Positions 14,710-22,930 of a DNA stretch of 47,804 bases are shown piece after piece. The stretch spans positions 1 to 47,804 of the forward strand of contig JAGWXK010000007.1 in assembly GCA_018969905.1 (NCBI GenBank). Reading direction: 5' to 3'. The notes below the pieces were generated by a model that was given only the letters and a program-made list of their open reading frames with translations, made no database searches and was not told where the DNA came from. The position numbers and the translations under genes were made by a program. Positions within the stretch are counted from its first letter, which is position 1. The number at the start of each line of letters is the position of its first letter. Origin of the DNA: Bdellovibrionales bacterium (GTDB lineage: Bacteria > Bdellovibrionota > UBA1018 > CAIMNF01).

Positions 14710-17069
14710 TGAAAGCGCTCCACCAAAAAACCATCCGGAATTTGATCTCGCTCCGCGCGCAGACCGCGGCTACCGGAATCCTTGTGATGTTCGGGGTGTC
14801 ATCGCTGGTTTCCACATGGAGTGCCTATGAGTCGCTCAAGTCCGCGCGGGATCGGTACTATCAGAGTCACCAGCTGGGAGATGTATTCTCGGAGTACAAA
14901 ATGGTTCCTGAGAGCATCGAGCGGAAGATCAGGGGGGTTCCGGGGGTCGAGCGGGCCGAGTTCCGAATCTCGATTCAGGGGCTGATCCGCACGGATGATC
15001 TCGCGATTGCGCGCTTCCTTTCGATTCCCTCGGGCAAGAACCCCGAGGTCAACCGGTTGCACTTGCGAGAGGGAAGACTCCCTGAGTTTCGGGATGAGCT
15101 TGAGATCGCACTCCATGAGGGTTTTGCCAAAGCCTACTCGCTTCACCCTGGCGATGCACTTACGATTCAGATTGAAGGGAAGCGGGAGCGGGTGAGAATT
15201 GCGGGGATCGCAATCTCGCCCGAGTTCGTTTACGCCATCGGTCCCGGTGTACCGCTTTCGGATGACCGGCATTTTGCGGTGGTTTGGATGCCAAAAAAGC
15301 ACCTCGAGCGACTCGCCTCGATGCAGGATTCTTTCAACTCCCTGGCACTTACGGTGCGGGACCCGAAAATGATTGAATCCGTGAAGGGGAGTGTGGATTG
15401 GTTGACCAGGGATTATGGTGTCAGGGCTTCATTTGGTCGGGACCAACTTTCCTCGGCGCGGCTCGTGGACCAGGAAATTGCACAGCAAAAAGCATCGGCG
15501 ATCATTACGCCGCTTGTGTTTCTTGGAATCTCGGCGTTTTTGATCCATGTCATTTTTGCGAGACTCCTTGGGATTCAACGGCCAGAGATCGCGCTTTTGA
15601 AGGCCCTTGGGTATCCGGATCGAAGGATCACCTCTCATTACCTGGAGATGGTGGTTCTCATGATTCTGATCGGTGCGATTCCCGGAATTGGAATGGGCGC
15701 CTTCTTTGGCGGGATGATGGCCCGCAGTTATGCCCGGTTTTTTCGATTTCCGGTATTTGGGTTCGAACTTCACCCGCCATCCGTTGCGGTCGGCGTCTTG
15801 GTTGCACTGGCATCGGGTATGCTTGGTGCCTTTTTGAGTCTTCGCGAAATTTCAAGGCTTCCTCCCACCCAAGCCATGAGAGCCCCGATCCCAAGAGCCG
15901 TCCGGAGCAGGGTCCTGCTCGGGTCAAAGGTGAGCGCGTTTCTCAGCATGCGCGCCCGCATGGTGCTACGAAATCTTTTTTCAAAACCCCTTAGACTTGC
16001 GTTTACGGTATTCGGAATCTCAATGGCGTCGGCAGTTATGGTTTTGGCCCTCTCCTGGGGTGACATCACCGATTATATGATCCTCACGCAGTTTCAGAGG
16101 ATTCAGAGGGAGGATCTGGATGTTACCTTTCGAAAGATGGTATCGGGCTCGGCGCTCCAGTCGATTCGAAATTTTTCGGGAGTCCTCGACCTCGAGGGGG
16201 TCCTTCGAATCCCGGTTCGGTTTCGGATTGCAGGATTTTCAAAGGAAGCTGTGATCAGTGGATGGCCCGAGAAGCTCCATCTCAGAAAGCTCCTGAACGG
16301 GAAGCTTCAGGATTTGACCCTGCCTGCCCGTGGAGTGCTTTTGTCCGAGGCGTTTTTTAAAAAAGGAGGAGTGAGAGTCGGAGATCTCGTGTATGCGGAC
16401 CGGATTGATCCCCCCTTTGATCGGCTGGCCTTGCGAGTTGCAGGATTCTCAGGAGATGTGATCGGAATCGGCGCCCATCTTAGAATGAGTGAACTCGAGG
16501 AAGCCTTGACGGAGTCCCGCGGGGTGAATGGAGCGCTCTTAAAGATTGATCCCCATGAACTAGAATCCCTTTATCGCAAATTAAAGGATCTTCCCTTGGT
16601 CGCAACGATCTTGAGGAAGGATTCCGTGTACTACGGGTTCAAGCATACTCTCGCTGCCATGATCAGGACTGGCACGACGCTGATCACCTTCTTCGGCCTT
16701 GGAATCGCCTTCGGCGTCATCTACAACAGCATTCGGGTGAGTTTCTCCGAAAGAAGTCGTGACATTGCAAGTCTCAGGGTTCTTGGCTTGTCCGAAAAAA
16801 AGGCCTTTCGAATCCTGATTGCAGAAGTTGCACTTCAAACCGCGATTGCTCTTCCGATGGGATGTCTGCTTGGGGTCGGGCTTACGAATTGGATGATGAC
16901 CAGCGTGAATACCGAGGACTTCACTTTTCCTGTGGTGATTGACAGGAGTACGTTTCTGTATGCCGTAATACTCGTGATCCCCGCCTTTTTTTTCAGTGTC
17001 TGGTCTGTGAGACGCCTTGCGAGGAAGGAGTCCATACTTGATTCCTTGAAGATCAGGGACACAGGATAG
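14706..17069 (+). CDS. FtsX-type ABC permease with two permease halves
   Basis: 787 aa from GTG 14706 (an ATG follows immediately at 14709). An N-terminal helix (about 17-33), then a large periplasmic domain (about 35-260), then three helices (about 265-385). A second helix-domain-helices unit follows (about 420-787, final helices near 655-780). This is the duplicated FtsX layout of the LolC/DevC-like and YbbP-like families, about twice the size of MacB-type half permeases. It lies between its ATPase and a HlyD-like adaptor. Such systems use mechanotransmission to move substrates across the periplasm; the substrate is unknown. Its place at the end of the cbb3 operon hints at an envelope or cytochrome-assembly role, which is inference. 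Confidence 0.85.
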   Translation: MMKALHQKTIRNLISLRAQTAATGILVMFGVSSLVSTWSAYESLKSARDRYYQSHQLGDVFSEYKMVPESIERKIRGVPGVERAEFRISIQGLIRTDDLAIARFLSIPSGKNPEVNRLHLREGRLPEFRDELEIALHEGFAKAYSLHPGDALTIQIEGKRERVRIAGIAISPEFVYAIGPGVPLSDDRHFAVVWMPKKHLERLASMQDSFNSLALTVRDPKMIESVKGSVDWLTRDYGVRASFGRDQLSSARLVDQEIAQQKASAIITPLVFLGISAFLIHVIFARLLGIQRPEIALLKALGYPDRRITSHYLEMVVLMILIGAIPGIGMGAFFGGMMARSYARFFRFPVFGFELHPPSVAVGVLVALASGMLGAFLSLREISRLPPTQAMRAPIPRAVRSRVLLGSKVSAFLSMRARMVLRNLFSKPLRLAFTVFGISMASAVMVLALSWGDITDYMILTQFQRIQREDLDVTFRKMVSGSALQSIRNFSGVLDLEGVLRIPVRFRIAGFSKEAVISGWPEKLHLRKLLNGKLQDLTLPARGVLLSEAFFKKGGVRVGDLVYADRIDPPFDRLALRVAGFSGDVIGIGAHLRMSELEEALTESRGVNGALLKIDPHELESLYRKLKDLPLVATILRKDSVYYGFKHTLAAMIRTGTTLITFFGLGIAFGVIYNSIRVSFSERSRDIASLRVLGLSEKKAFRILIAEVALQTAIALPMGCLLGVGLTNWMMTSVNTEDFTFPVVIDRSTFLYAVILVIPAFFFSVWSVRRLARKESILDSLKIRDTG

Positions 17070-17078
17070 GAGGGGAGT

Positions 17079-17990
17079 ATGCTCGCAAGATCAAAGAAAA
17101 CCTGCTTTAGGATCGGGCTTGTTATTGTCGCGGGAGTTGCAATTTGGTTCTTCACAAAGCCAAAGGAAATCGTGGTTGAAACCGCGGAAGTCCGCATCTC
17201 TGATTTTCTCGAACGAATCGAGTCCGATGGGGTACTCCGATCCAAAACCAGAATCATCGTTCCGGCATTTGCGGCGGGAGAAATGGGGCGCATGGATCTC
17301 AAAGTCGGTGAGACGGTGAAAAAAGGGCAAACGATCACGACGCTTCTTTGGGATTATGAGCGAGGCCCCCTGCGCGCCCCCATCGAGGGAGTGATTTCAA
17401 AAGTTTTTCGCGAGAGCGCGGGGCCTGTACAGAGGGGAGAACCGATCGTGGAGGTGATTGATCCAAGGAATCTTGAGATTGCAACCGAGGTGCTCACTTT
17501 GGATGCGACCAGGATCAAGGTTGGGAATCCTGCGGTGATTCGTGGTTGGGGTGGCGAGGGTGCGGTCCCCGCCCGGGTGGTACGGGTGAGCAAAGCGGGT
17601 TTTGTGAAGGTTTCGACTCTTGGGGTGGAAGAGGAGCGCACCGAAGTGGTGCTGGAGATTGAATCCGGACAGAAAGACCTGCGACGGGAGTGGGGAAGCA
17701 CCTTTCATGTGGATGTGGAAATCGAGGTGAGCAAGCTCCCGTCACAACTTGTGATTCCGGTGGGCGCACTGGTACGTGCTGGTGAAGGGTGGATGGTGTG
17801 GAAGGTGGTGGAGGGGCGGGCAATCGGTGCACCAATCCGGGTGCGCGCGATTTCGGGGGGCCTTGCAGCGCTCGCGCCATCAAAAAGCGAACTGAACGAG
17901 GGGCTCTTGGCTGGTGATTCGGTGATCCTTTATCCAGGCGACTTGATTCATGAAAGGATGAGGGTCAAGTCGACAGCGGTACGCCGCTGA
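17079..17990 (+). CDS. HlyD-family periplasmic adaptor (membrane-fusion protein)
   Basis: 303 aa with GGAGGGGAGT just before the ATG. An N-terminal membrane anchor (about 10-26) precedes a beta-barrel and lipoyl-like half (KVGETVKKGQTITTL and APIEGVISKVF), then barrel and membrane-proximal strands. The usual alpha-hairpin between the two lipoyl halves is nearly absent (only about 12 residues), so this is a compact adaptor, as in some DevB/YknX-like or TolC-independent exporters. It is the last gene of the operon, 9 nt after the permease. Confidence 0.85.
   Translation: MLARSKKTCFRIGLVIVAGVAIWFFTKPKEIVVETAEVRISDFLERIESDGVLRSKTRIIVPAFAAGEMGRMDLKVGETVKKGQTITTLLWDYERGPLRAPIEGVISKVFRESAGPVQRGEPIVEVIDPRNLEIATEVLTLDATRIKVGNPAVIRGWGGEGAVPARVVRVSKAGFVKVSTLGVEEERTEVVLEIESGQKDLRREWGSTFHVDVEIEVSKLPSQLVIPVGALVRAGEGWMVWKVVEGRAIGAPIRVRAISGGLAALAPSKSELNEGLLAGDSVILYPGDLIHERMRVKSTAVRR
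17974..17989. terminator. Hairpin at the convergent junction
   Basis: CAGCGG, loop TACG, CCGCTG: a perfect 6-bp stem that includes the last codons of the adaptor gene. No T tract follows. It sits 10 nt from the stop of the opposing gene, so it may end transcription from either side. Confidence 0.3.
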
Positions 17991-17999
17991 AAGCGGGAA

Positions 18000-19814
18000 T
18001 CAAGAGTCCTTTCTCATCTCCCCCCGCGCAAGGCGCCCCATTTTCAGCTCGGAAGCCCGTAGAAAACGAAGCGTTCCTTTTCTCAAAGTGAGCTTGCCCT
18101 CCGCGAGCATCGCATTGACCTTGCCATGAAACTCACGCAGTTTTCGCACCCGCTCTTTTTCCCAGTCGCTCGAGCAGTTTTCCACATCAAGATCAATGAT
18201 GGTCTTTCGAACCACCGAGTCCGGAGTCATTACGCTTGGCCGTGATCCGGTGTAGCCGTACTTGAGCTTGTCCTCCATCTGGGTCCCGATCAAAATCACA
18301 GCACCCCATGAAACCGGGTCCACGGCATTGGAGACGAAGCTCTCGCCGTAGGCTTGGTTTGCGGCATCGATCGCCGATAGTCCGCGCAGACGTTTTTCGA
18401 GCATGTTGGCAAGATAGTAGTGAACCGCCCAGGAGCTGCGCTCTTGGCCCATCGAATTCTCAGCCTCGACAAAACGGGAGGGCTCGTCATAACAGCCAAT
18501 CGAAAGCAAGAGCTCGGGCTTCACATTTTTCATCGCCACCGCTTTTTTCATGAAGATTTCGGCTTCTTCCCCGCCTCCTGAGTGCTGAAGCGACACCACG
18601 TCCAGGTATTGAATGTCAGACGGGATTCCTTGAATGCAGGCATCGACATCATGATCCTGAATGCTTGAGCGGATGCAGTAGTAATCAGAAATGCTTTTCA
18701 GTTTGGAGCGGATGATTTCCTCGCCGTAAGTATCGATGATTCCGGTCCCGACATCGGAGCCGAGTTCGGAGTCGATCAGAACAATCACGGCGCGCTTTCC
18801 CCGAAGGGCAACGCGTTGACTTTTCTTTCCGCCCGCGGCGCGAAAGATCGGATAGGCAATGGTTGAGATTCCGGCCTTTGCGACCCCCAAGACCGAATTT
18901 CCAACCTTAAGCGAGGCATCCAGCAATTCCAAAGTTCCATCCACGGTTTTCGCAGTGGTGGGATCAATGATTCCGCTGAGGAAGTCCCGCAAGCCGTTGC
19001 GGATCAATTTCCCTGCGCCGCGAAGCTCGTCCCACGCGCCGGCAAGGTTGTGTCCCGGTGAACGGGTGACCGACTCGGTTGCAAGACTGGTTGCCATGGC
19101 GGGAATGTCATAGAAGATTTTTTGAAGAGGCCAGGAAACAAGCTTTACGGGCGAGTAGGCCCAGGGATAACGATCGAAATCACCGTTCTCGATCCATTTC
19201 TCTTTTACATCGAGCAGGATTTCGCCTGTCTGCAAGGAAGCGGGATCGCTTTTTGAGTGCGCAAGAGCTGCGTTCGGATCCAGCAGGGGCGACTCTGAAA
19301 ATCCGCGGGATTTCCGGACCATTGCATTGAGCGATCTTTCAAAGGTATCCAGGGATTCTTTGTTGATCCCATCCAGTTCAAAAACCGCCGATTGTCTTGA
19401 GACGGGCTTTCCAAAAAGATTCCGGCGAATGACCTCTGTTTCGAGGTTCGCGGGGTTGAGTCGCACAACCACACTGATTCTCGGGGACTGAAAGGCAAGC
19501 GTCTGCTCGCGCGGTTCGAAGCGGAGGGTTCTTTTTTTGCTGAAAGGAAACTCGAAAGCCTCGTTCTCTTCCACGGCCTTCTGAATCGCGGCGGCACGGT
19601 ACAAGAGCGTTTCGATGACGGAGGCCTCGCGGTACCGCAGGGTCCCGTCTTGTCGATCGCGTTCAGAAGCCAGAAGATGGGAGAGGTGGTAGATTCCGGC
19701 ACGTGCCACAAGCCCCTGATCCATTCCTGCATCCGGAGCTGCGAACGAAACCCCGGTTCCTTGTCCGATGAAAACCCACAACGCCAACAACCGCACTTTA
19801 GTGAAACAACTCAT
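18000..19814 (-). CDS. Exported protein with a putative caspase-like (CHAT/C14-type) domain
   Basis: 604 aa. An N-terminal signal peptide (about 1-25) ends in VSFAAP. I do not recognise residues 30-330. From about 338 the pattern resembles a caspase-haemoglobinase fold: a strand RAVIVLIDSE (341-350), a strand running into H411 (VVSLQHSGGG), then a strand ending in C441 (LLLSIGCYDEPS). This is followed by SWAVHYYLANMLEKRLRGLS and AIDAANQAYGESF, much like the end of CHAT domains. H411 and C441 would be the catalytic dyad. The upstream gap of 111 nt is AT-rich with a TATATT -10-like box at 19852-19857; no SD is visible. The cysteine-protease assignment is my inference from motif order and is not certain. 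Confidence 0.7.
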   Translation of the reverse strand: MSCFTKVRLLALWVFIGQGTGVSFAAPDAGMDQGLVARAGIYHLSHLLASERDRQDGTLRYREASVIETLLYRAAAIQKAVEENEAFEFPFSKKRTLRFEPREQTLAFQSPRISVVVRLNPANLETEVIRRNLFGKPVSRQSAVFELDGINKESLDTFERSLNAMVRKSRGFSESPLLDPNAALAHSKSDPASLQTGEILLDVKEKWIENGDFDRYPWAYSPVKLVSWPLQKIFYDIPAMATSLATESVTRSPGHNLAGAWDELRGAGKLIRNGLRDFLSGIIDPTTAKTVDGTLELLDASLKVGNSVLGVAKAGISTIAYPIFRAAGGKKSQRVALRGKRAVIVLIDSELGSDVGTGIIDTYGEEIIRSKLKSISDYYCIRSSIQDHDVDACIQGIPSDIQYLDVVSLQHSGGGEEAEIFMKKAVAMKNVKPELLLSIGCYDEPSRFVEAENSMGQERSSWAVHYYLANMLEKRLRGLSAIDAANQAYGESFVSNAVDPVSWGAVILIGTQMEDKLKYGYTGSRPSVMTPDSVVRKTIIDLDVENCSSDWEKERVRKLREFHGKVNAMLAEGKLTLRKGTLRFLRASELKMGRLARGEMRKDS

Positions 19815-19925
19815 GGTGCGGGGGACACTAGCGAAATGAATTTAATTTATCAATATAAATAGTTTAATAAATGAGCAAGGTCGACCGTTTTGGTTTTAGT
19901 TCCTGCTGGAATGGCGGATTCCGGC

Positions 19926-20987
19926 TTACCTACGAAGCCGCTGGATCAGCTGGTTGACCTCCGAAAGCACGGTCACAAAACTTTTTGGGTGTCCCTCGAT
20001 GGGGCCAAGTACGCCGTGCCCGCCTCCGCGAACTTCCAGGTATTTCAGGTGAGCGGGATTTTTCTGGGCCCAGCCCCGGAATACGGCTCTCGCATCAGCA
20101 CTCTGAAAGGGGTCGTTTTCGCCGACCAAAAGCAAAGTTGGTGTGGTTCCTGTCGGCTGATCGGCACGAGCCCAAGGAAGGCGTCCATAAGCAGGATCCG
20201 CGCGCGTCTGAACTGCGGGATTCTTGATGAGCGTTCCGCTCTCATACATCTTTGATTCCACGTCGATGGCAAACCGAAGCCCAAGTTCCTGCTCGGGGAC
20301 AATCAGACCGGTAAGGATCAAGCCGTCGATGAGTCCGGGATTGCGGCGACTGACCTCGATCAAAAAGCCCGATGAGTAGCAAAAGCCAATTGCAATAAAA
20401 GGGCGGTTCGGAGCTCGAGCGCGCAAGTCTTTTACATACTGCGTGTAGAAATCGATGGTCTCCTCGTACGAGTTGAGCGGCGTGATGTCGGAATTGTTTC
20501 CGCAGCCTGGAAGATCGGGTGCTTCGGCATAAATGTCCTGAACACGGGGGGTGATCTTCCTCATTTGATCAAGCGGGCTTCCAAGCTCGATGTTTTTTTC
20601 GGGCTTCGTAAGAGCTTGAATCATATTGAACATTGAGCCACCATGGCTGATTTCGGCATTCATTCCATGAAAAAGTCCGACCACTGCGGCGGCCTTCTCG
20701 ATGGGTGCGCTCTTGGTGTTGAAATAAACAGTGGTCGAGTGCTTCCCATGCGGCCCAAAGGAGTGAGGTCTCATTGCAAAATGCCTGAACTTTGATCCGG
20801 CTGGAGTAATCAGGGCTGTGCCTTTGGTGCTGGCCACGACCTTCAGAGTTCGAATGGCGATCAGCGCTGGGCAATGCACCTCACCTTCCTGTGTGTGCAA
20901 TGAGTTTGGATCATCATGGGCAAAGGCCAGGCTCGGAAGGCCAAGTAAAAGAATAAAGGTCATAAATGCAGACATTTGGAGAGACAT
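19926..20987 (-). CDS. Exported alpha/beta-hydrolase with a cysteine nucleophile elbow
   Basis: 353 aa. A signal peptide ends near LAFAHDD (about 23). The elbow reads IGFCYSSGF: aligned to G-x-Nu-x-G, the nucleophile is C203, as in dienelactone hydrolases (GFCxGG), though S205 is possible. The acid is D292 in LLLVGENDPF and the base H324 in RGGGHGV. Further cysteines (C39, C162) may form a disulfide. The substrate is not evident; the C-terminal half resembles tripeptidyl or proline-type hydrolases only in general fold. It lies upstream of the 604-aa gene on the same strand and divergent from the putative metalloprotease gene. Confidence 0.8.
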   Translation of the reverse strand: MSLQMSAFMTFILLLGLPSLAFAHDDPNSLHTQEGEVHCPALIAIRTLKVVASTKGTALITPAGSKFRHFAMRPHSFGPHGKHSTTVYFNTKSAPIEKAAAVVGLFHGMNAEISHGGSMFNMIQALTKPEKNIELGSPLDQMRKITPRVQDIYAEAPDLPGCGNNSDITPLNSYEETIDFYTQYVKDLRARAPNRPFIAIGFCYSSGFLIEVSRRNPGLIDGLILTGLIVPEQELGLRFAIDVESKMYESGTLIKNPAVQTRADPAYGRLPWARADQPTGTTPTLLLVGENDPFQSADARAVFRGWAQKNPAHLKYLEVRGGGHGVLGPIEGHPKSFVTVLSEVNQLIQRLRR

Positions 20988-21030
20988 CCTGCCATAAGCG
21001 AGAAAAAAAGTAAAATATTTTGGTCAGCTA

Positions 21031-21059
21031 TTGACGCGACCCAGTTGTGAAAATATAAT
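21031..21059 (+). promoter_or_regulatory. Near-consensus sigma70 promoter
   Basis: TTGACG (21031-21036), 17-nt spacer, TATAAT (21054-21059): 11 of 12 consensus bases at ideal spacing. Transcription should begin near 21066, about 23 nt before the small ORF at 21089 and 155 nt before the large ORF at 21221. It is the best promoter in the window. Confidence 0.85.
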
Positions 21060-21088
21060 CCTGCCCGGATGAAATTTGGGAGGCAGAT

Positions 21089-21211
21089 GTGACTCAATTG
21101 AAATCGTTTTTATCGTTCTCCAATTTCAGTTTCGTTGTCACTGCCTGGGTTTTGCTTTCCGGCGGTTTTCTTTCGGTAAAAGAAATGACGGAGGAACCAG
21201 GGGGGAATTGA
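21089..21211 (+). CDS. Possible small hydrophobic protein or leader peptide
   Basis: 40 codons from a GTG with a strong SD (GGGAGG, 5 nt spacing), just downstream of the near-consensus promoter. The product has one hydrophobic stretch (FSNFSFVVTAWVLLSGGFLS) and a charged tail. Its TGA (21209-21211) is in the same frame as the ATG at 21221, only nine nt later, so the two ORFs would be one but for this stop. It may couple translation to the next gene, which has a poor SD, or be a small membrane protein, or mark an in-frame stop in a formerly longer gene. Confidence 0.4.
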   Translation: MTQLKSFLSFSNFSFVVTAWVLLSGGFLSVKEMTEEPGGN

Positions 21212-21220
21212 GCCCGTCTC

Positions 21221-22930
21221 ATGGCAACACTCTTTCCTTTCTTTTTACTTCTGATTGGACTCGCACCGAAGAACAGTTTTGGTGCCGGTTCGGGTTGCGT
21301 TGAATTCCTGAAGCCTGAAATCCGGAATCCTGAAATCCGGAATCCCGGGCTCGATGGCGAACTGAACGCTACCATCACAAGTCTCTCCAACCGGTACAGC
21401 CGGATTTATCCTGAACTCGGGCTTTCTGGAATGGATCTGAAGCTTCGAAAGCTCACGACCCGTGCCTTGGTTGCGATCGACCTGAAATCCGATGGCCGCG
21501 AGCTGAATCCGTCTCATTTGCGGGAGTTGATCAATCTTTTCCTCCGTTTCAAGGGGCAGGCCTCACTTGAAAATCTTTCTGCCAGTTATATCGGAAATCT
21601 CGCTCGCGGGAATATGGAGGAGGCGAAGCGTGAGGCTTCCATCCTTCTTGCGCACTTGCGGCCGGTTGAGTTTGAGAAGGCTCCTGAACTTTTTGGTCTC
21701 CATCCGGAGGAATCCCCCATCTGGGGTACGCTTGCAAAGGAGCATCCTGCTGTTTTCGAACGGATCAGGATTACGGATATGGGTGGAAAGGATCACGAAC
21801 TCATTGTCCTTCTGGGGCACCCTGAGAATGCCACATCGACAGTTCAGCGATTTCACCAGATCTTGAGAAGCCGCTATGGTTCCGAGCTGTATATCAATGA
21901 TGATCTGGTTCCGAGTGCGCTCGGCTTTTATCAGAGGGTGGAGGGTGAGGGAAAAGACGGACTTTCCTACATCATCCTCCGAACCGAGAACCTGAAGTCT
22001 GACTTCCTGGATTTCGTAGGATTCCATGAGGGAAGGCACGTAATGTTCAAGTCTGCCCGGACCCGATTGAAATCGGTTGCGGCGGTTGAAGTTCAGATTC
22101 GGGCGGAAGCGGGAAAGGAGCTTCCCGCATGGTATTCCAAGGAACTCAATGTGCCCACCCCGGAAAATCAGACGGCAAGATCCATCCACGCGGAGAACAA
22201 TGTCTACCGGAAATTCATGACCTTTGAGGAGAATTACAATCACGTCAAGGATCTCCAATATGCAAATCGAATGAAACATCAGACTGTTCTTGACCTTTTT
22301 GAACGCAATGAGACCCTTCCTCCCCATCGCATTTTTGATCTTGAGCTGATCAAGGATAAAATCACGCTTTTGGATGAGATCACCGCAAAGACAAAGATCA
22401 GTGCTCTCGATGCAAGGCTCTTGATCGAGAGGCAGGCAAAGCAGCTCTCGTCTGAGATCTCCTCCTTCCCGGCCACGATTCCCATGCTCGAGGGCCTGAA
22501 CCGCGAATTTTTGGAGTTCAAGGTGACTGACGGATACTCCATGAAAATCGATTTCTCTACATCATCGGAAATGCAAATGGCAGAAGCTCTTTTACAGAAA
22601 TACCGGAATTTTCAGAGCTCCCGGACTCCCGGTGGGAATGCCTCCGGGGAATCGGTGTCTCGCGCTGAAAAGGAGCTCTTGGAGGAGTTTGGGCGGTTTC
22701 AGGAGGCGCTCTCGGAGCGTTTGATTGAGTCCTACGATTTCGCATTGGAGATCAAGATCCAGCTTGCGGCACTTTCGGATCTTTATCATCTGGTTTCCGG
22801 CAAGCCGGGAATCACAAAAGACGAGTATATCCGGTTCAGGGGAGAGATTTTCCGGCAGGGTCGCCATGCCAAGACCATGCTGTTCAGGGAAGGGAATCCA
22901 GAAGACGCTTCCAATTTGTCCGGGCCCTGA
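21221..22930 (+). CDS. Exported putative zinc metalloprotease (HEGRH)
   Basis: 569 aa. A signal peptide (about 1-22) ends near NSFGAGSG. Residues 31-43 contain a duplicated PEIRN unit from a short tandem DNA repeat. The clearest motif is FHEGRHVMF with H269, E270 and H273, fitting the HExxH zinc site. A Glu in TFEENYNH (about 336-337) could be the third ligand, as in gluzincins. Residues 340-569 are helical and charged. I do not recognise the family. Its 3' end overlaps the convergent kinase gene by 47 nt. Confidence 0.7.
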   Translation: MATLFPFFLLLIGLAPKNSFGAGSGCVEFLKPEIRNPEIRNPGLDGELNATITSLSNRYSRIYPELGLSGMDLKLRKLTTRALVAIDLKSDGRELNPSHLRELINLFLRFKGQASLENLSASYIGNLARGNMEEAKREASILLAHLRPVEFEKAPELFGLHPEESPIWGTLAKEHPAVFERIRITDMGGKDHELIVLLGHPENATSTVQRFHQILRSRYGSELYINDDLVPSALGFYQRVEGEGKDGLSYIILRTENLKSDFLDFVGFHEGRHVMFKSARTRLKSVAAVEVQIRAEAGKELPAWYSKELNVPTPENQTARSIHAENNVYRKFMTFEENYNHVKDLQYANRMKHQTVLDLFERNETLPPHRIFDLELIKDKITLLDEITAKTKISALDARLLIERQAKQLSSEISSFPATIPMLEGLNREFLEFKVTDGYSMKIDFSTSSEMQMAEALLQKYRNFQSSRTPGGNASGESVSRAEKELLEEFGRFQEALSERLIESYDFALEIKIQLAALSDLYHLVSGKPGITKDEYIRFRGEIFRQGRHAKTMLFREGNPEDASNLSGP

